A program made the translations under genes and the position numbers. A DNA stretch of 64,000 bases from Bacteroidales bacterium. GTDB taxonomy: Bacteria; Bacteroidota; Bacteroidia; Bacteroidales; F082. The notes beneath the pieces were generated by a model. It was not told where the DNA came from. It worked only from the letters and a program-made list of their open reading frames with translations, and searched no databases. Positions 30,701-37,353 of the stretch are shown in pieces (the stretch's first letter is position 1; every line of letters starts with the position of its first letter). The stretch lies in NCBI GenBank assembly GCA_028704385.1, contig JAQVLA010000003.1:124001-188000 (forward strand), written 5' to 3'.

Positions 30701-30715
30701 ATAACGATACAGCAT
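27701..30715 (-). CDS. Giant secreted TPR protein (about 1004 residues)
   Basis: The ATG at 30715 gives a proper signal peptide (LYRYILFLFVMCVFLPARLQAQ). A longer frame from ATG 30778 would put 21 polar residues in front and cross a TACCTTCG near-match -7 at 30737-30744, so the shorter start is preferred. The rest is TPR and TPR-like helical hairpins from end to end, of the YfiO/YbgF type (for example GTAQKLFAQLIHVLDDPNSQ; AEATFWLAETFYYQKNYWGA). It is probably periplasmic or outer-membrane-attached and acts as a protein-protein scaffold. The barrel gene follows by 3 bases, so the two form an operon and perhaps a complex. Confidence 0.85.
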   Translation of the reverse strand: MLYRYILFLFVMCVFLPARLQAQKKLAHWNPQLTFQEGREFYDNQQYGTAQKLFAQLIHVLDDPNSQMYIDSRFFEAASAYHLDEEEAGVLIARFAEDYPGSSWMPVVSFYHGGLLFDNRKYKDALLAYEGVDRQRLTAEQQHEMDYKIAYSRLQNDEIDEALILFDRVFDQKGQYSNDAAYYKAHIHYLRNEDEQALKLFNSIANDRTYRKQIPLYVLQIRYRNGDLDEVLKLGEEAYKEADYRRKPEIAKMLADAWYANGNHEKALQYYEVYERQNRRKLGREDHYQIGISKMNAGQMQAAIRNFEQVGPPDDSLQQYASYNLASCYVKTGQTKFAKNAFLAAYKAGYDDQISEDALFNYARLSLAAGADPFSEAAKLLQEFVESNPHSERIAEAERLIIHLYLAAKEYDKALSKLEKLGSRDPEMQEIYDQLSYSLAVQLFNQGEIQKSADYFNRIAQQSNQAERRAEATFWLAETFYYQKNYWGAEKYFKAFLGMPGARNLDIYPLATYNLGYTFFSKKDYKSALPSFRQFVAAPYIPAPDLQYDAMLRIGDCHFMLKQYQAAIDTYEKVDQASKSGGDYALYQMGLAYGAMGQSNQKISRLENLLRRYPQSSYYDLALYEIGSTHLVSGDSRSAIASFDKLVREKPRSAYARQALMKTGMIYYNNNQNDRAITSLQQVVSRYPGTNESREALNLLRSIYMEKNDLQTYFAFTEKMGVGQVSSTQQDSLAFVTAEQFYQEQRCDQATEALQNYFKLFREGSYLLQAHHYAAQCAIRSGKHEKALEHLTFIIDFPDNPYTDESLLAAARIEYDKAGYENAADYYSRLISLTESNTVQREALEGSMKSNFFRNNFEAAINHAQKLQQNPDADAQQRLQADYILGKSFLAMNNPDKAIAPLQLCVEADQGNYGAEAAYLLAEAHFKMGQFGPAEERVFANADRYPSYEYWLAKGYILLADIYAANDNVFQARETLKSIIDNYSGEDLKLIAGKKLKALESVEE

Positions 30716-30852
30716 ATTTCGATTTTTTTCCGATTGCGAAGGTACAATTTCGGTGAAAAAGGAGCAGTTGGATTCCATATCTGATTCGGGAATTTTTTTT
30801 CTCTTCTATCAGAGCTTTAATGAGGCAAACGCCCAAAGAAGTGAAATATTGC

Positions 30853-30883
30853 AAAAAGGCTGCAATGCGAACATTACAGCCTT
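30853..30883 (-). terminator. Terminator of rnpB, UUCG-capped
   Basis: On the minus strand GGCTGTAATG pairs with CATTGCAGCC (one G-U pair), capped by the stable TTCG loop and followed by TTTTT. It lies directly after the 3' end of RNase P RNA. Confidence 0.85.
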
Positions 30884-30889
30884 GAGCGT

Positions 30890-31280
30890 TGTAAATCCTG
30901 TAAGCGGGATTCTGTGCAATCTGAAAATGCCTGGTTTTCAGATCCGGCAGTCATTTATCTTGGACTGGCATCACTGCCAGCCTCCAGCGGCCTACCCACC
31001 GGCACCGGACGGGCAGCCCTTGATCGGCGAACCGAATTGCCGGTATATTTGGCCTTGCAGCCCATAAGGTTTACCCTCATATCCGGTCGCCCGGATATGG
31101 CGTGAGCTCTTACCTCACGTTTTCACCCTTACCCCGATCGAGACCGGGGCGGTATTTTTTCTGTGGCACTGGCTGTGTCAGCAGCATCACTGCTGCAAAC
31201 CCTTCCCGTTAGGAAGTATGGTACCCTGTGCTGTCCCGACTTTCCTCCGCATTACCATGCAGCGACTACCCGGATTTACA
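30890..31280 (-). ncRNA. rnpB: RNase P RNA, bacterial class A
   Basis: About 391 nucleotides. Near the 5' end the conserved core GAGGAAAGTC (about 31249-31240) leads into GGGACAGCACAGGGTACC, and the 3' core ACAGAATCCCGCTTACAG lies near 30913-30896; AGATAAATGACTGCC and GAGGGTAAACC are also present. The ends are set by a perfect P1 helix: TGTAAATCC at the 5' end pairs with GGATTTACA at the 3' end. It is the catalytic RNA that removes 5' leaders from tRNA precursors with the RnpA protein. A -7 element sits just upstream and a terminator just downstream, so it is its own transcription unit between the TPR gene and the divergent MATE gene. Confidence 0.93.
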
Positions 31281-31284
31281 ATGG

Positions 31285-31292
31285 CAAAAATA
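31285..31292 (-). promoter_or_regulatory. -7 element (TATTTTTG) of rnpB
   Basis: Perfect TAnnTTTG on the minus strand whose last base is 5 bases from the predicted rnpB 5' end at 31280, the expected distance. No clear -33 box is seen. Confidence 0.5.
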
Positions 31293-31398
31293 CATCATTT
31301 TGAAACTTATGCTGTTATTAGCTTTAAGCAATACGCTTAACATCAAACTATTTTTTAATGCTTACTTTTGCATCCACTTTTTCTGAAAACTGTTTAAT

Positions 31399-32751
31399 AT
31401 GCGCGATCTTACATCAGGCAAAGAAGGCAAACTGATACTTAGGTTTACGGTCCCTATGCTTATCGGCAATGTATTTCAGCAGATGTACAATATCATTGAC
31501 AGTATTATCATCGGACGTTATTTGGGGAATGAAGCACTGGCAGCTGTAGGAGCAAGCTTTCCGCTGATCTTTGCTTTAATATCCCTGATCATCGGCATTG
31601 CAACAGGTTCAACAATCATCATAGCACAATTTTATGGTGCACGAAATATCAAAAAAGTACAGCAGGCGATCGAAACGATGTATCTCTTTGTTTTTACTGC
31701 TTCTGTTTTATTAAGTATCATTGGAAATTTAGGCAGCGTTCACATTTTTCGTTTGATTGATCTGCCTGAAGCGGTAATTCCTAATGCAGCGGAATATTTC
31801 AACGTGTATGCCTATGGTTTTATCTTCTTTTTTGGTTTTCAGGGAACAAGTGCCATATTAAGAGGCCTGGGCGATTCAAAAACACCCCTGTATTTTTTAG
31901 TCATCGCAACTGTGATGAATATCCTGCTTGATCTGTTGTTTGTTGTTGTTTTTGAATGGGGGATTTCGGGTGTTGCTTTTGCAACGGTTATTTCGCAGGC
32001 AGGTGCATTCTTTTCGCTGATTATATATCTGAATAAATCTTATAAAACCATACGATTCAATCTTTTACAGCTAAGCTTCAATAAAGAAATTTTTATTAAA
32101 AGTCTTAAAATCGGATTGCCCACAGGATTTCAGCAAACCTTTGTTGCGGTGGGTATGTTAGCACTTTACAAAGTAGTTAATATGTTCGGCACCACTGTTA
32201 TAGCAGCCTATGCAGTGGCCATGCGGATAGATTCGTTTGCATCACTGCCGGCTATGAATTTTGCTGCGGCTTTGTCTTCATTTGTTGGTCAGAATATCGG
32301 AGCAGGAAAACTGGAGCGGGTAAAGAGCGGCATGATGGCTACCTTACGGATGACAACTTATATCTCAATTGGTGTGACTGTGATTGCGTGGTTATTTGCC
32401 GGACAGATCATGCAGTTGTTCACAACCGATATGGAAGTTGTGGAAGCAGGCAAAGACTATCTTTATATTGTGAGTGCGTTTTATCTTTTATTTTCAGCCA
32501 TGTTTGTGATGAATGGGGTGTTGCGTGGTGCAGGCGACACACTAATCCCGATGTTTATTACGCTTTTTGCGCTCTGGGTAATTCGCATCCCTGCTTCCTG
32601 GTTTTTGGCACAACATTTTGGGCCAAAAGGCATTTGGTGGGGCATCCCGGTGGCCTGGGGTATCGGAGCCATCTTCTCCTTTTTTTATTACAGCACCGGA
32701 AACTGGAAAAAGAAATCAATTGTTAGTGCAACTGCAAACCAGTTGGATTAA
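31399..32751 (+). CDS. MATE family efflux transporter
   Basis: 450 residues with 12 membrane segments. The family N-terminus is clear (KLILRFTVPMLIGNVFQQMYN, then DSIIIGRYLGNEALAAVGAS), as are GLGDSKTPLYF and, in the second half, GVLRGAGDTLIPM. It resembles the NorM/DinF-like branch common in Bacteroidota, which exports cationic drugs or metabolites in exchange for sodium or protons. The substrate is not deducible. TACTTTTG at 31363-31370 is a likely -7 element. It converges with the lipoprotein gene 33 bases downstream. Confidence 0.93.
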   Translation: MRDLTSGKEGKLILRFTVPMLIGNVFQQMYNIIDSIIIGRYLGNEALAAVGASFPLIFALISLIIGIATGSTIIIAQFYGARNIKKVQQAIETMYLFVFTASVLLSIIGNLGSVHIFRLIDLPEAVIPNAAEYFNVYAYGFIFFFGFQGTSAILRGLGDSKTPLYFLVIATVMNILLDLLFVVVFEWGISGVAFATVISQAGAFFSLIIYLNKSYKTIRFNLLQLSFNKEIFIKSLKIGLPTGFQQTFVAVGMLALYKVVNMFGTTVIAAYAVAMRIDSFASLPAMNFAAALSSFVGQNIGAGKLERVKSGMMATLRMTTYISIGVTVIAWLFAGQIMQLFTTDMEVVEAGKDYLYIVSAFYLLFSAMFVMNGVLRGAGDTLIPMFITLFALWVIRIPASWFLAQHFGPKGIWWGIPVAWGIGAIFSFFYYSTGNWKKKSIVSATANQLD

Positions 32752-32784
32752 AACACATCATTTGTTGTGACTAATCCGACCTGA

Positions 32785-33375
32785 CTATTTCAAAGTGTAT
32801 CTGAGATCAAGAAATCCGGGATAGGCCAGTGTTTTTCCGCCAACCTGAATATAAGGCTTGATTTTGAGTAAGATGTCGGAAGGGTTACTCGGATCGCCGG
32901 TCAGTTTAAATGCCAGATTCACCAAAGCATCCTGTGTTTCGTTATTCAATACTTTAAACAAATCAATGGCAATGGGCATGGATACATTTGAATTCGACAT
33001 TGGAGCAACATTCACGGACTGGTTCATCTGTCCGGTTAAAAGCTGACGGTTATCCACATACAACTCATAATCCATCCGGTTCATGGCTGCCGGCTTTTTA
33101 TTTGGATTATCAATGTTAAGCGCCAAATCAAAATGCACAGGCAATTCGCGTTTAAATATGGCTGCCGATAACTGCATGATCTGAGCCACACCCAAATCAC
33201 TCTTGCTGGAGTGTTCATCTACTTCTATACCGGCAATCTGAACTTTATCCACTCCGGTTACTTTAAACTTGCATAAAGCCAACTGCTGCATCTGACTCAT
33301 CTGATCCAGCACTTCGCATGAAGTGACTGCCAGCAATAAAAATACAATTGCTGAAAATGATTTTAATGTTCTCAT
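32785..33375 (-). CDS. LEA14/WHy-like lipoprotein
   Basis: 196 residues. The lipoprotein signal has lipobox Val-Thr-Ser-Cys (Cys20). The remainder is beta-rich, with a pattern reminiscent of LEA type 2 (WHy) domains: FDLALNIDNPNKKPAAMNRMDYELYVDNR, of which NPNKKPAAMNRMDYELYV is the best landmark. Bacterial members are small envelope lipoproteins of uncertain function, sometimes linked to stress. It follows typA by 10 bases on the same strand, so it is probably cotranscribed with it. The family match is by pattern only. Confidence 0.65.
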   Translation of the reverse strand: MRTLKSFSAIVFLLLAVTSCEVLDQMSQMQQLALCKFKVTGVDKVQIAGIEVDEHSSKSDLGVAQIMQLSAAIFKRELPVHFDLALNIDNPNKKPAAMNRMDYELYVDNRQLLTGQMNQSVNVAPMSNSNVSMPIAIDLFKVLNNETQDALVNLAFKLTGDPSNPSDILLKIKPYIQVGGKTLAYPGFLDLRYTLK

Positions 33376-33385
33376 AATTTATGTT

Positions 33386-35191
33386 TTAGTTTGATTTTCC
33401 TGCCCGTTTACGTTCGTTTTCATCCAATAAAATCTTGCGCAATCGCAAACTTCGTGGTGTTACCTCCAAATATTCATCATCGCGAATATACTCCATATAT
33501 TCTTCTAATGAAAATCTTATGGCAGGAATTATCATCACTTTTTCATCAGAACCGGATGCCCTTACGTTACTCAGCTTTTTGGTTTTATTTATATTGATCA
33601 CCATATCTCCCGTCCGGTTATTTTCGCCAATTACCTGACCCATATAAACATCCTCACCGGGATTCACAAAAAACCTGCCTCTGTCCTGTAGTTTCCAGAT
33701 AGCATAAGGTATTGCAGTACCCGTGTCCATTGAAATCAATGCCCCGTTAACTTTTGCGTTAAGTTCTCCTTTCCAGGGTTCAAAACTTTTAAAGCGATGA
33801 GCAATGATGGCTTCTCCTTCTGTGGCTGTGAGCAGATTATTGCGCAAGCCAATAATGCCGCGTGATGGGATTAAAAACTCCAGATGCATGCGATCGCCTT
33901 TGGGATTCATCTCCGTAAGCTCACCTTTGCGCATTGTCACCTGCTCAATCACCCTACCCGAAAAATCCTCTGGAACCTGAACTGTCAGGCTTTCTATTGG
34001 TTCATGTTTTACACCCTCAATGGTTTTAATGATCACACGTGGTTGTCCCAACTGAAACTCATACCCCTCGCGACGCATGGTTTCGATTAAAATACTCAGA
34101 TGCAAAATGCCACGGCCATAAACCAACAAAGCATCTGGCGAGTCAGTATCTTCCACCCTTAATGCCAGATTTTTCTCAGTCTCCTTCGTTAAACGATCGC
34201 GCAAATGTCTGGAGGTTACGTATTTTCCTTCTTTTCCGTAGAAAGGTGAGTTGTTAATCGTAAAAAGCATACTCATGGTAGGCTCGTCAATCCGGATGGG
34301 AGGAAGAGGCTCAGGATTTTCAAAATCTGCTACGGTGTCCCCAATCTCAAAATCTTCAATCCCCATCAGGGCTATAAGATCACCGGCATGTACAGGCAAT
34401 TTAGTACGTTCCTTACCTAAACCTTCAAAAGTATAAAGCTCTTTAATTACCGATTTATTAATGCCTCCGTCACGTTTCACAAGACTTACCGTCATGCCTG
34501 CCTGCAGTTGTCCGCGCGATAATCTGCCAACTGCAATACGGCCAACATACGAACTGTAATCCAGCGAAGTGATTAGCATTTGTGGTGTACCCTCCACATA
34601 TTGTGCTTTGGGAATGGTTTCGATAATCACATCCAGTAAATAAGAAACATCAGTGGTTTCATTGTTCCAGTGATCCGACATCCAGCCATTTTTTGAGGAG
34701 CCAAAAACAGTAGGAAAATTCAACTGATCCTCCGTAGCACCGAGGTTAAACATCAAATCGAAAACGGCCTCCTGCACCTCATCTGGCCGGCAATTGGGTT
34801 TGTCCACTTTGTTAACTACAACAATAGGTTTTAAACCAAGCTCGATAGCTTTCTGCAGTACAAAACGTGTTTGCGGCATCGGTCCTTCAAAAGCATCAAC
34901 CAAAAGCAAAACACCATCGGCCATATTCAGTACACGTTCCACCTCGCCACCAAAATCGGCGTGGCCGGGTGTATCTATAATATTGATTTTTACATCTTTG
35001 TAACGAACGGAGACATTTTTGGATAAGATAGTAATCCCACGCTCACGCTCCAGATCATTGTTATCCAGGATTAGGTCACCCGTTTCCTGATTGTCCCTGA
35101 ACAGTTTAACCTGATGTAACATGCGGTCAACAAGGGTGGTTTTGCCATGATCGACGTGAGCTATGATGGCGATGTTTCTGATATTCTGCAT
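33386..35191 (-). CDS. typA: Translational GTPase TypA/BipA
   Basis: 601 residues, typical. GTPase motifs: G1 [10 protein letters not shown] at about 11-20, G2 region [12 protein letters not shown]3 [12 protein letters not shown] and G4 [13 protein letters not shown]-like domains II, III and V follow, and the BipA-specific C-terminal domain holds [19 protein letters not shown]. It binds ribosomes and helps 50S assembly and growth under stress or cold. A leftward TAATTTTG -7 element lies at 35234-35227. The lipoprotein gene follows in the same transcript. Confidence 0.96.
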   Translation of the reverse strand: MQNIRNIAIIAHVDHGKTTLVDRMLHQVKLFRDNQETGDLILDNNDLERERGITILSKNVSVRYKDVKINIIDTPGHADFGGEVERVLNMADGVLLLVDAFEGPMPQTRFVLQKAIELGLKPIVVVNKVDKPNCRPDEVQEAVFDLMFNLGATEDQLNFPTVFGSSKNGWMSDHWNNETTDVSYLLDVIIETIPKAQYVEGTPQMLITSLDYSSYVGRIAVGRLSRGQLQAGMTVSLVKRDGGINKSVIKELYTFEGLGKERTKLPVHAGDLIALMGIEDFEIGDTVADFENPEPLPPIRIDEPTMSMLFTINNSPFYGKEGKYVTSRHLRDRLTKETEKNLALRVEDTDSPDALLVYGRGILHLSILIETMRREGYEFQLGQPRVIIKTIEGVKHEPIESLTVQVPEDFSGRVIEQVTMRKGELTEMNPKGDRMHLEFLIPSRGIIGLRNNLLTATEGEAIIAHRFKSFEPWKGELNAKVNGALISMDTGTAIPYAIWKLQDRGRFFVNPGEDVYMGQVIGENNRTGDMVININKTKKLSNVRASGSDEKVMIIPAIRFSLEEYMEYIRDDEYLEVTPRSLRLRKILLDENERKRAGKSN

Positions 35192-35307
35192 GTAAGCTGG
35201 TAAAATTAGGTTTTAGAAAAGTGGTGCAAAATTAGATCAATAATTCCTAATAGCACCAGCAAAAAGAATTATTTTTGCGCACGATCACATTGCAACCGTT
35301 TTAGCTG

Positions 35308-36288
35308 ATGTTTTTCCTGGACAATACTTCCCAAGATCCCTGGTTCAATTTGGCTGCTGAAGAATATCTGCTTCGGCAAACAGACATGAATGTTTTTATG
35401 CTCTGGGAAAATGCACCCTGTCTTGTTATTGGAAAACATCAAAACCCTGTGATGGAGATCAATGCTTCCTGTTTGATTGAAAATACAATTCCATTCGTCA
35501 GAAGGATTTCAGGAGGAGGAACGGTTTTTCACGGGCCGGGGAACCTGAATTTTTCGTTCATAACCACCAGCTCAGATCAAGAAGATAAAATCAATTTTCA
35601 ACGTTTTACGAAACCCATCCTGGATTACCTGAAAATCAAAGGTATTCCGGCCGAAATGACCGGAAAAAGTAACCTGACTGTAAACGGACTTAAGATTTCG
35701 GGAAATGCAGCCCATGTTTTCAAAAACCGCAGTATTCATCATGGTACACTGCTTTTTGATGCCGATCTGGAAGCTGTGAATCGTTGTCTGAGAAAAGTTG
35801 ATCCAGACATTCAGACCAAAGCTGTGCAAAGCATTAGAGCAAATGTTACAACCCTGAAACCTTACTTTCGGGATTTCATAACTTATGATACTTTCAAAGA
35901 AGAGCTTAAGGAATTTATTTGCAACGATTTCAAAATAAAAGAAGAGATAAAACTTAACAAAATACAAAGAAATGAAATACAAAAACTGGTGATAAACAAA
36001 TACAAAACTGTTGATTGGAATTTTGGCTATTCTCCTTCCTATCAATTGAACCGCAAGTTGAATTTATACGGAAATGAAATCAAAATTTCGGTTTCAGTAA
36101 ACAAAGGCTTGATCTCAACTGTTACTATCGAAAATTTAAACAACAACAGTTTTATGCAAGAGCTTAAGGAAAAACTTGTTGGCAAACCTCATAATCCTGA
36201 AGCGGTTCAGAAATTAATAAAAGAAATTTTCGATGAATCAACTTTGGAATTAATACAAAGCAAATCAATTTTATATCAACTCTTTTAA
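35308..36288 (+). CDS. lplA: Lipoate-protein ligase A
   Basis: 326 residues. Family motifs: NLAAEEYLLRQ (about 12-22), VIGKHQNPVMEIN, the RRISGGGTVFHGPGNLNFSF loop (about 66-85), and GKSNLTVNGLKISGNAAH with the conserved lysine that contacts lipoyl-AMP. A C-terminal accessory domain (about 240-326) is present, so the protein can probably both activate free lipoate with ATP and transfer it to E2 or H proteins. A TATTTTTG -7 element is at 35270-35277. The DUF1338 gene starts 9 bases after its stop, suggesting cotranscription; both connect to 2-oxoacid metabolism. Confidence 0.93.
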   Translation: MFFLDNTSQDPWFNLAAEEYLLRQTDMNVFMLWENAPCLVIGKHQNPVMEINASCLIENTIPFVRRISGGGTVFHGPGNLNFSFITTSSDQEDKINFQRFTKPILDYLKIKGIPAEMTGKSNLTVNGLKISGNAAHVFKNRSIHHGTLLFDADLEAVNRCLRKVDPDIQTKAVQSIRANVTTLKPYFRDFITYDTFKEELKEFICNDFKIKEEIKLNKIQRNEIQKLVINKYKTVDWNFGYSPSYQLNRKLNLYGNEIKISVSVNKGLISTVTIENLNNNSFMQELKEKLVGKPHNPEAVQKLIKEIFDESTLELIQSKSILYQLF

Positions 36289-36297
36289 TCAAAAAAA

Positions 36298-37095
36298 ATG
36301 AACAAAGTAAATCAGATTTTCGATCGCCTTTGGGCTGTTTACACACATCAGAATCCTTCTGTGCAAAAAGTTTATGATCTATTCGTCAGCGAAGGCGAAA
36401 CGATTGAAAATGACCATATTGCCTTTCGCACTTTTGATGATCCAAGAATAAATATTGATGTGCTATCGCGGGTATTTCTGGAAGCAGGTTACAAATTTAT
36501 GGGTGACTATCATTTTGAGTCCAAACATCTGTATGCCAAGCATTTTGAAATGGAAGGCCAGCCAAGGGTTTTCATTTCTCAACTAATAACTGCCGACTTC
36601 AGTCCTTTTTTGCAGGAAACAGTTAAAAAACTTGTTGACCAAATTCCTGCATCACTACTCAAATCTGACGAATTAATATACAGCGGAACAAGCTGGGTGA
36701 CACCTTCCTACGAAATTTACGAAAAGCTTCGTGAAGAATCAGAATACGCTGCCTGGCTTTATGTGAACGGCTTCTGTGCCAACCACTTCACTGTGAGTGT
36801 GAATGGCTTGAAAAAATATGACAGCATGGAAAAAGTGAACCAACTACTCAAAGATAACGGTTTTCGCATCAATGACTCAGGCGGAGAAATCAAGGGCAAC
36901 CCAGCTGAACTTCTGGAACAATCCAGCATACGCGCCGAAATGATTGAGGTGAATTTTACTGAAGGCATAAAAGAAATCCCGGGCTGTTATTACGAATTTG
37001 CCCGTCGCTATCCCGATCAAAACGGAAAACTTTATTCAGGTTTTATTGCTAAATCAGCGGATAAAATCTTCGAAAGCACTGATAAGGTTTCTTAA
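36298..37095 (+). CDS. DUF1338 protein, HglS-like 2-oxoadipate dioxygenase/decarboxylase candidate
   Basis: 265 residues, the short form of the family (HglS and YdcJ are about 450). The metal site of HglS-type enzymes appears kept: His40 and Arg44 in NDHIAFRTF, His163 in ANHFTVSVN and Glu233 in CYYEFARRYP, in the same order as His70, Arg74, His226 and Glu294 that I recall for Pseudomonas HglS. HglS uses Fe(II) and O2 to turn 2-oxoadipate into D-2-hydroxyglutarate in lysine breakdown. Short-form members have not been tested as far as I know, so substrate is inferred. The next gene encodes a YdiJ-like dehydrogenase that could oxidise the product. Confidence 0.8.
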   Translation: MNKVNQIFDRLWAVYTHQNPSVQKVYDLFVSEGETIENDHIAFRTFDDPRINIDVLSRVFLEAGYKFMGDYHFESKHLYAKHFEMEGQPRVFISQLITADFSPFLQETVKKLVDQIPASLLKSDELIYSGTSWVTPSYEIYEKLREESEYAAWLYVNGFCANHFTVSVNGLKKYDSMEKVNQLLKDNGFRINDSGGEIKGNPAELLEQSSIRAEMIEVNFTEGIKEIPGCYYEFARRYPDQNGKLYSGFIAKSADKIFESTDKVS

Positions 37096-37114
37096 TCTGA
37101 ACTCAATTTCCAGC

Positions 37115-37158
37115 AAATCCTTGAAAGTATATATCCCAAAGCTTTCAAGGATTTTTTT
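37115..37158 (+). terminator. Terminator after the DUF1338 gene
   Basis: A 13-base perfect inverted repeat, AAATCCTTGAAAG (37115-37127) with CTTTCAAGGATTT (37142-37154), followed by more T. It ends the lplA-DUF1338 transcript, so the dehydrogenase gene downstream has its own promoter (TATTTTTG at 37325-37332). Confidence 0.85.
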
Positions 37159-37353
37159 CAACATCTCCAATGAAACCTTAGGATATACACTAAACTTATA
37201 CGCAAAATAGAATTTTCTTAGCGTATGCACTATAAAAACTGATTCAACAGGAACAGGTAAAACCCCAGAACAAAAAACAATTAAAAAATCCGTCACATAG
37301 TCCATTTAATAAGCATTATCAAACTATTTTTGTAATTTGGCAAAACACAATTC

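Noticed and set aside
30160-30756. 198-residue plus-strand ORF
   Set aside because: Antisense shadow of the TPR gene; composition and codon pattern follow the opposite strand.
30890-31280. Small ORFs over this region
   Set aside because: The region is RNase P RNA; conserved structural elements explain the sequence.
37054-37305. 83-residue minus-strand ORF after the DUF1338 gene
   Set aside because: It overlaps the DUF1338 3' end and contains the terminator hairpin; no family features.
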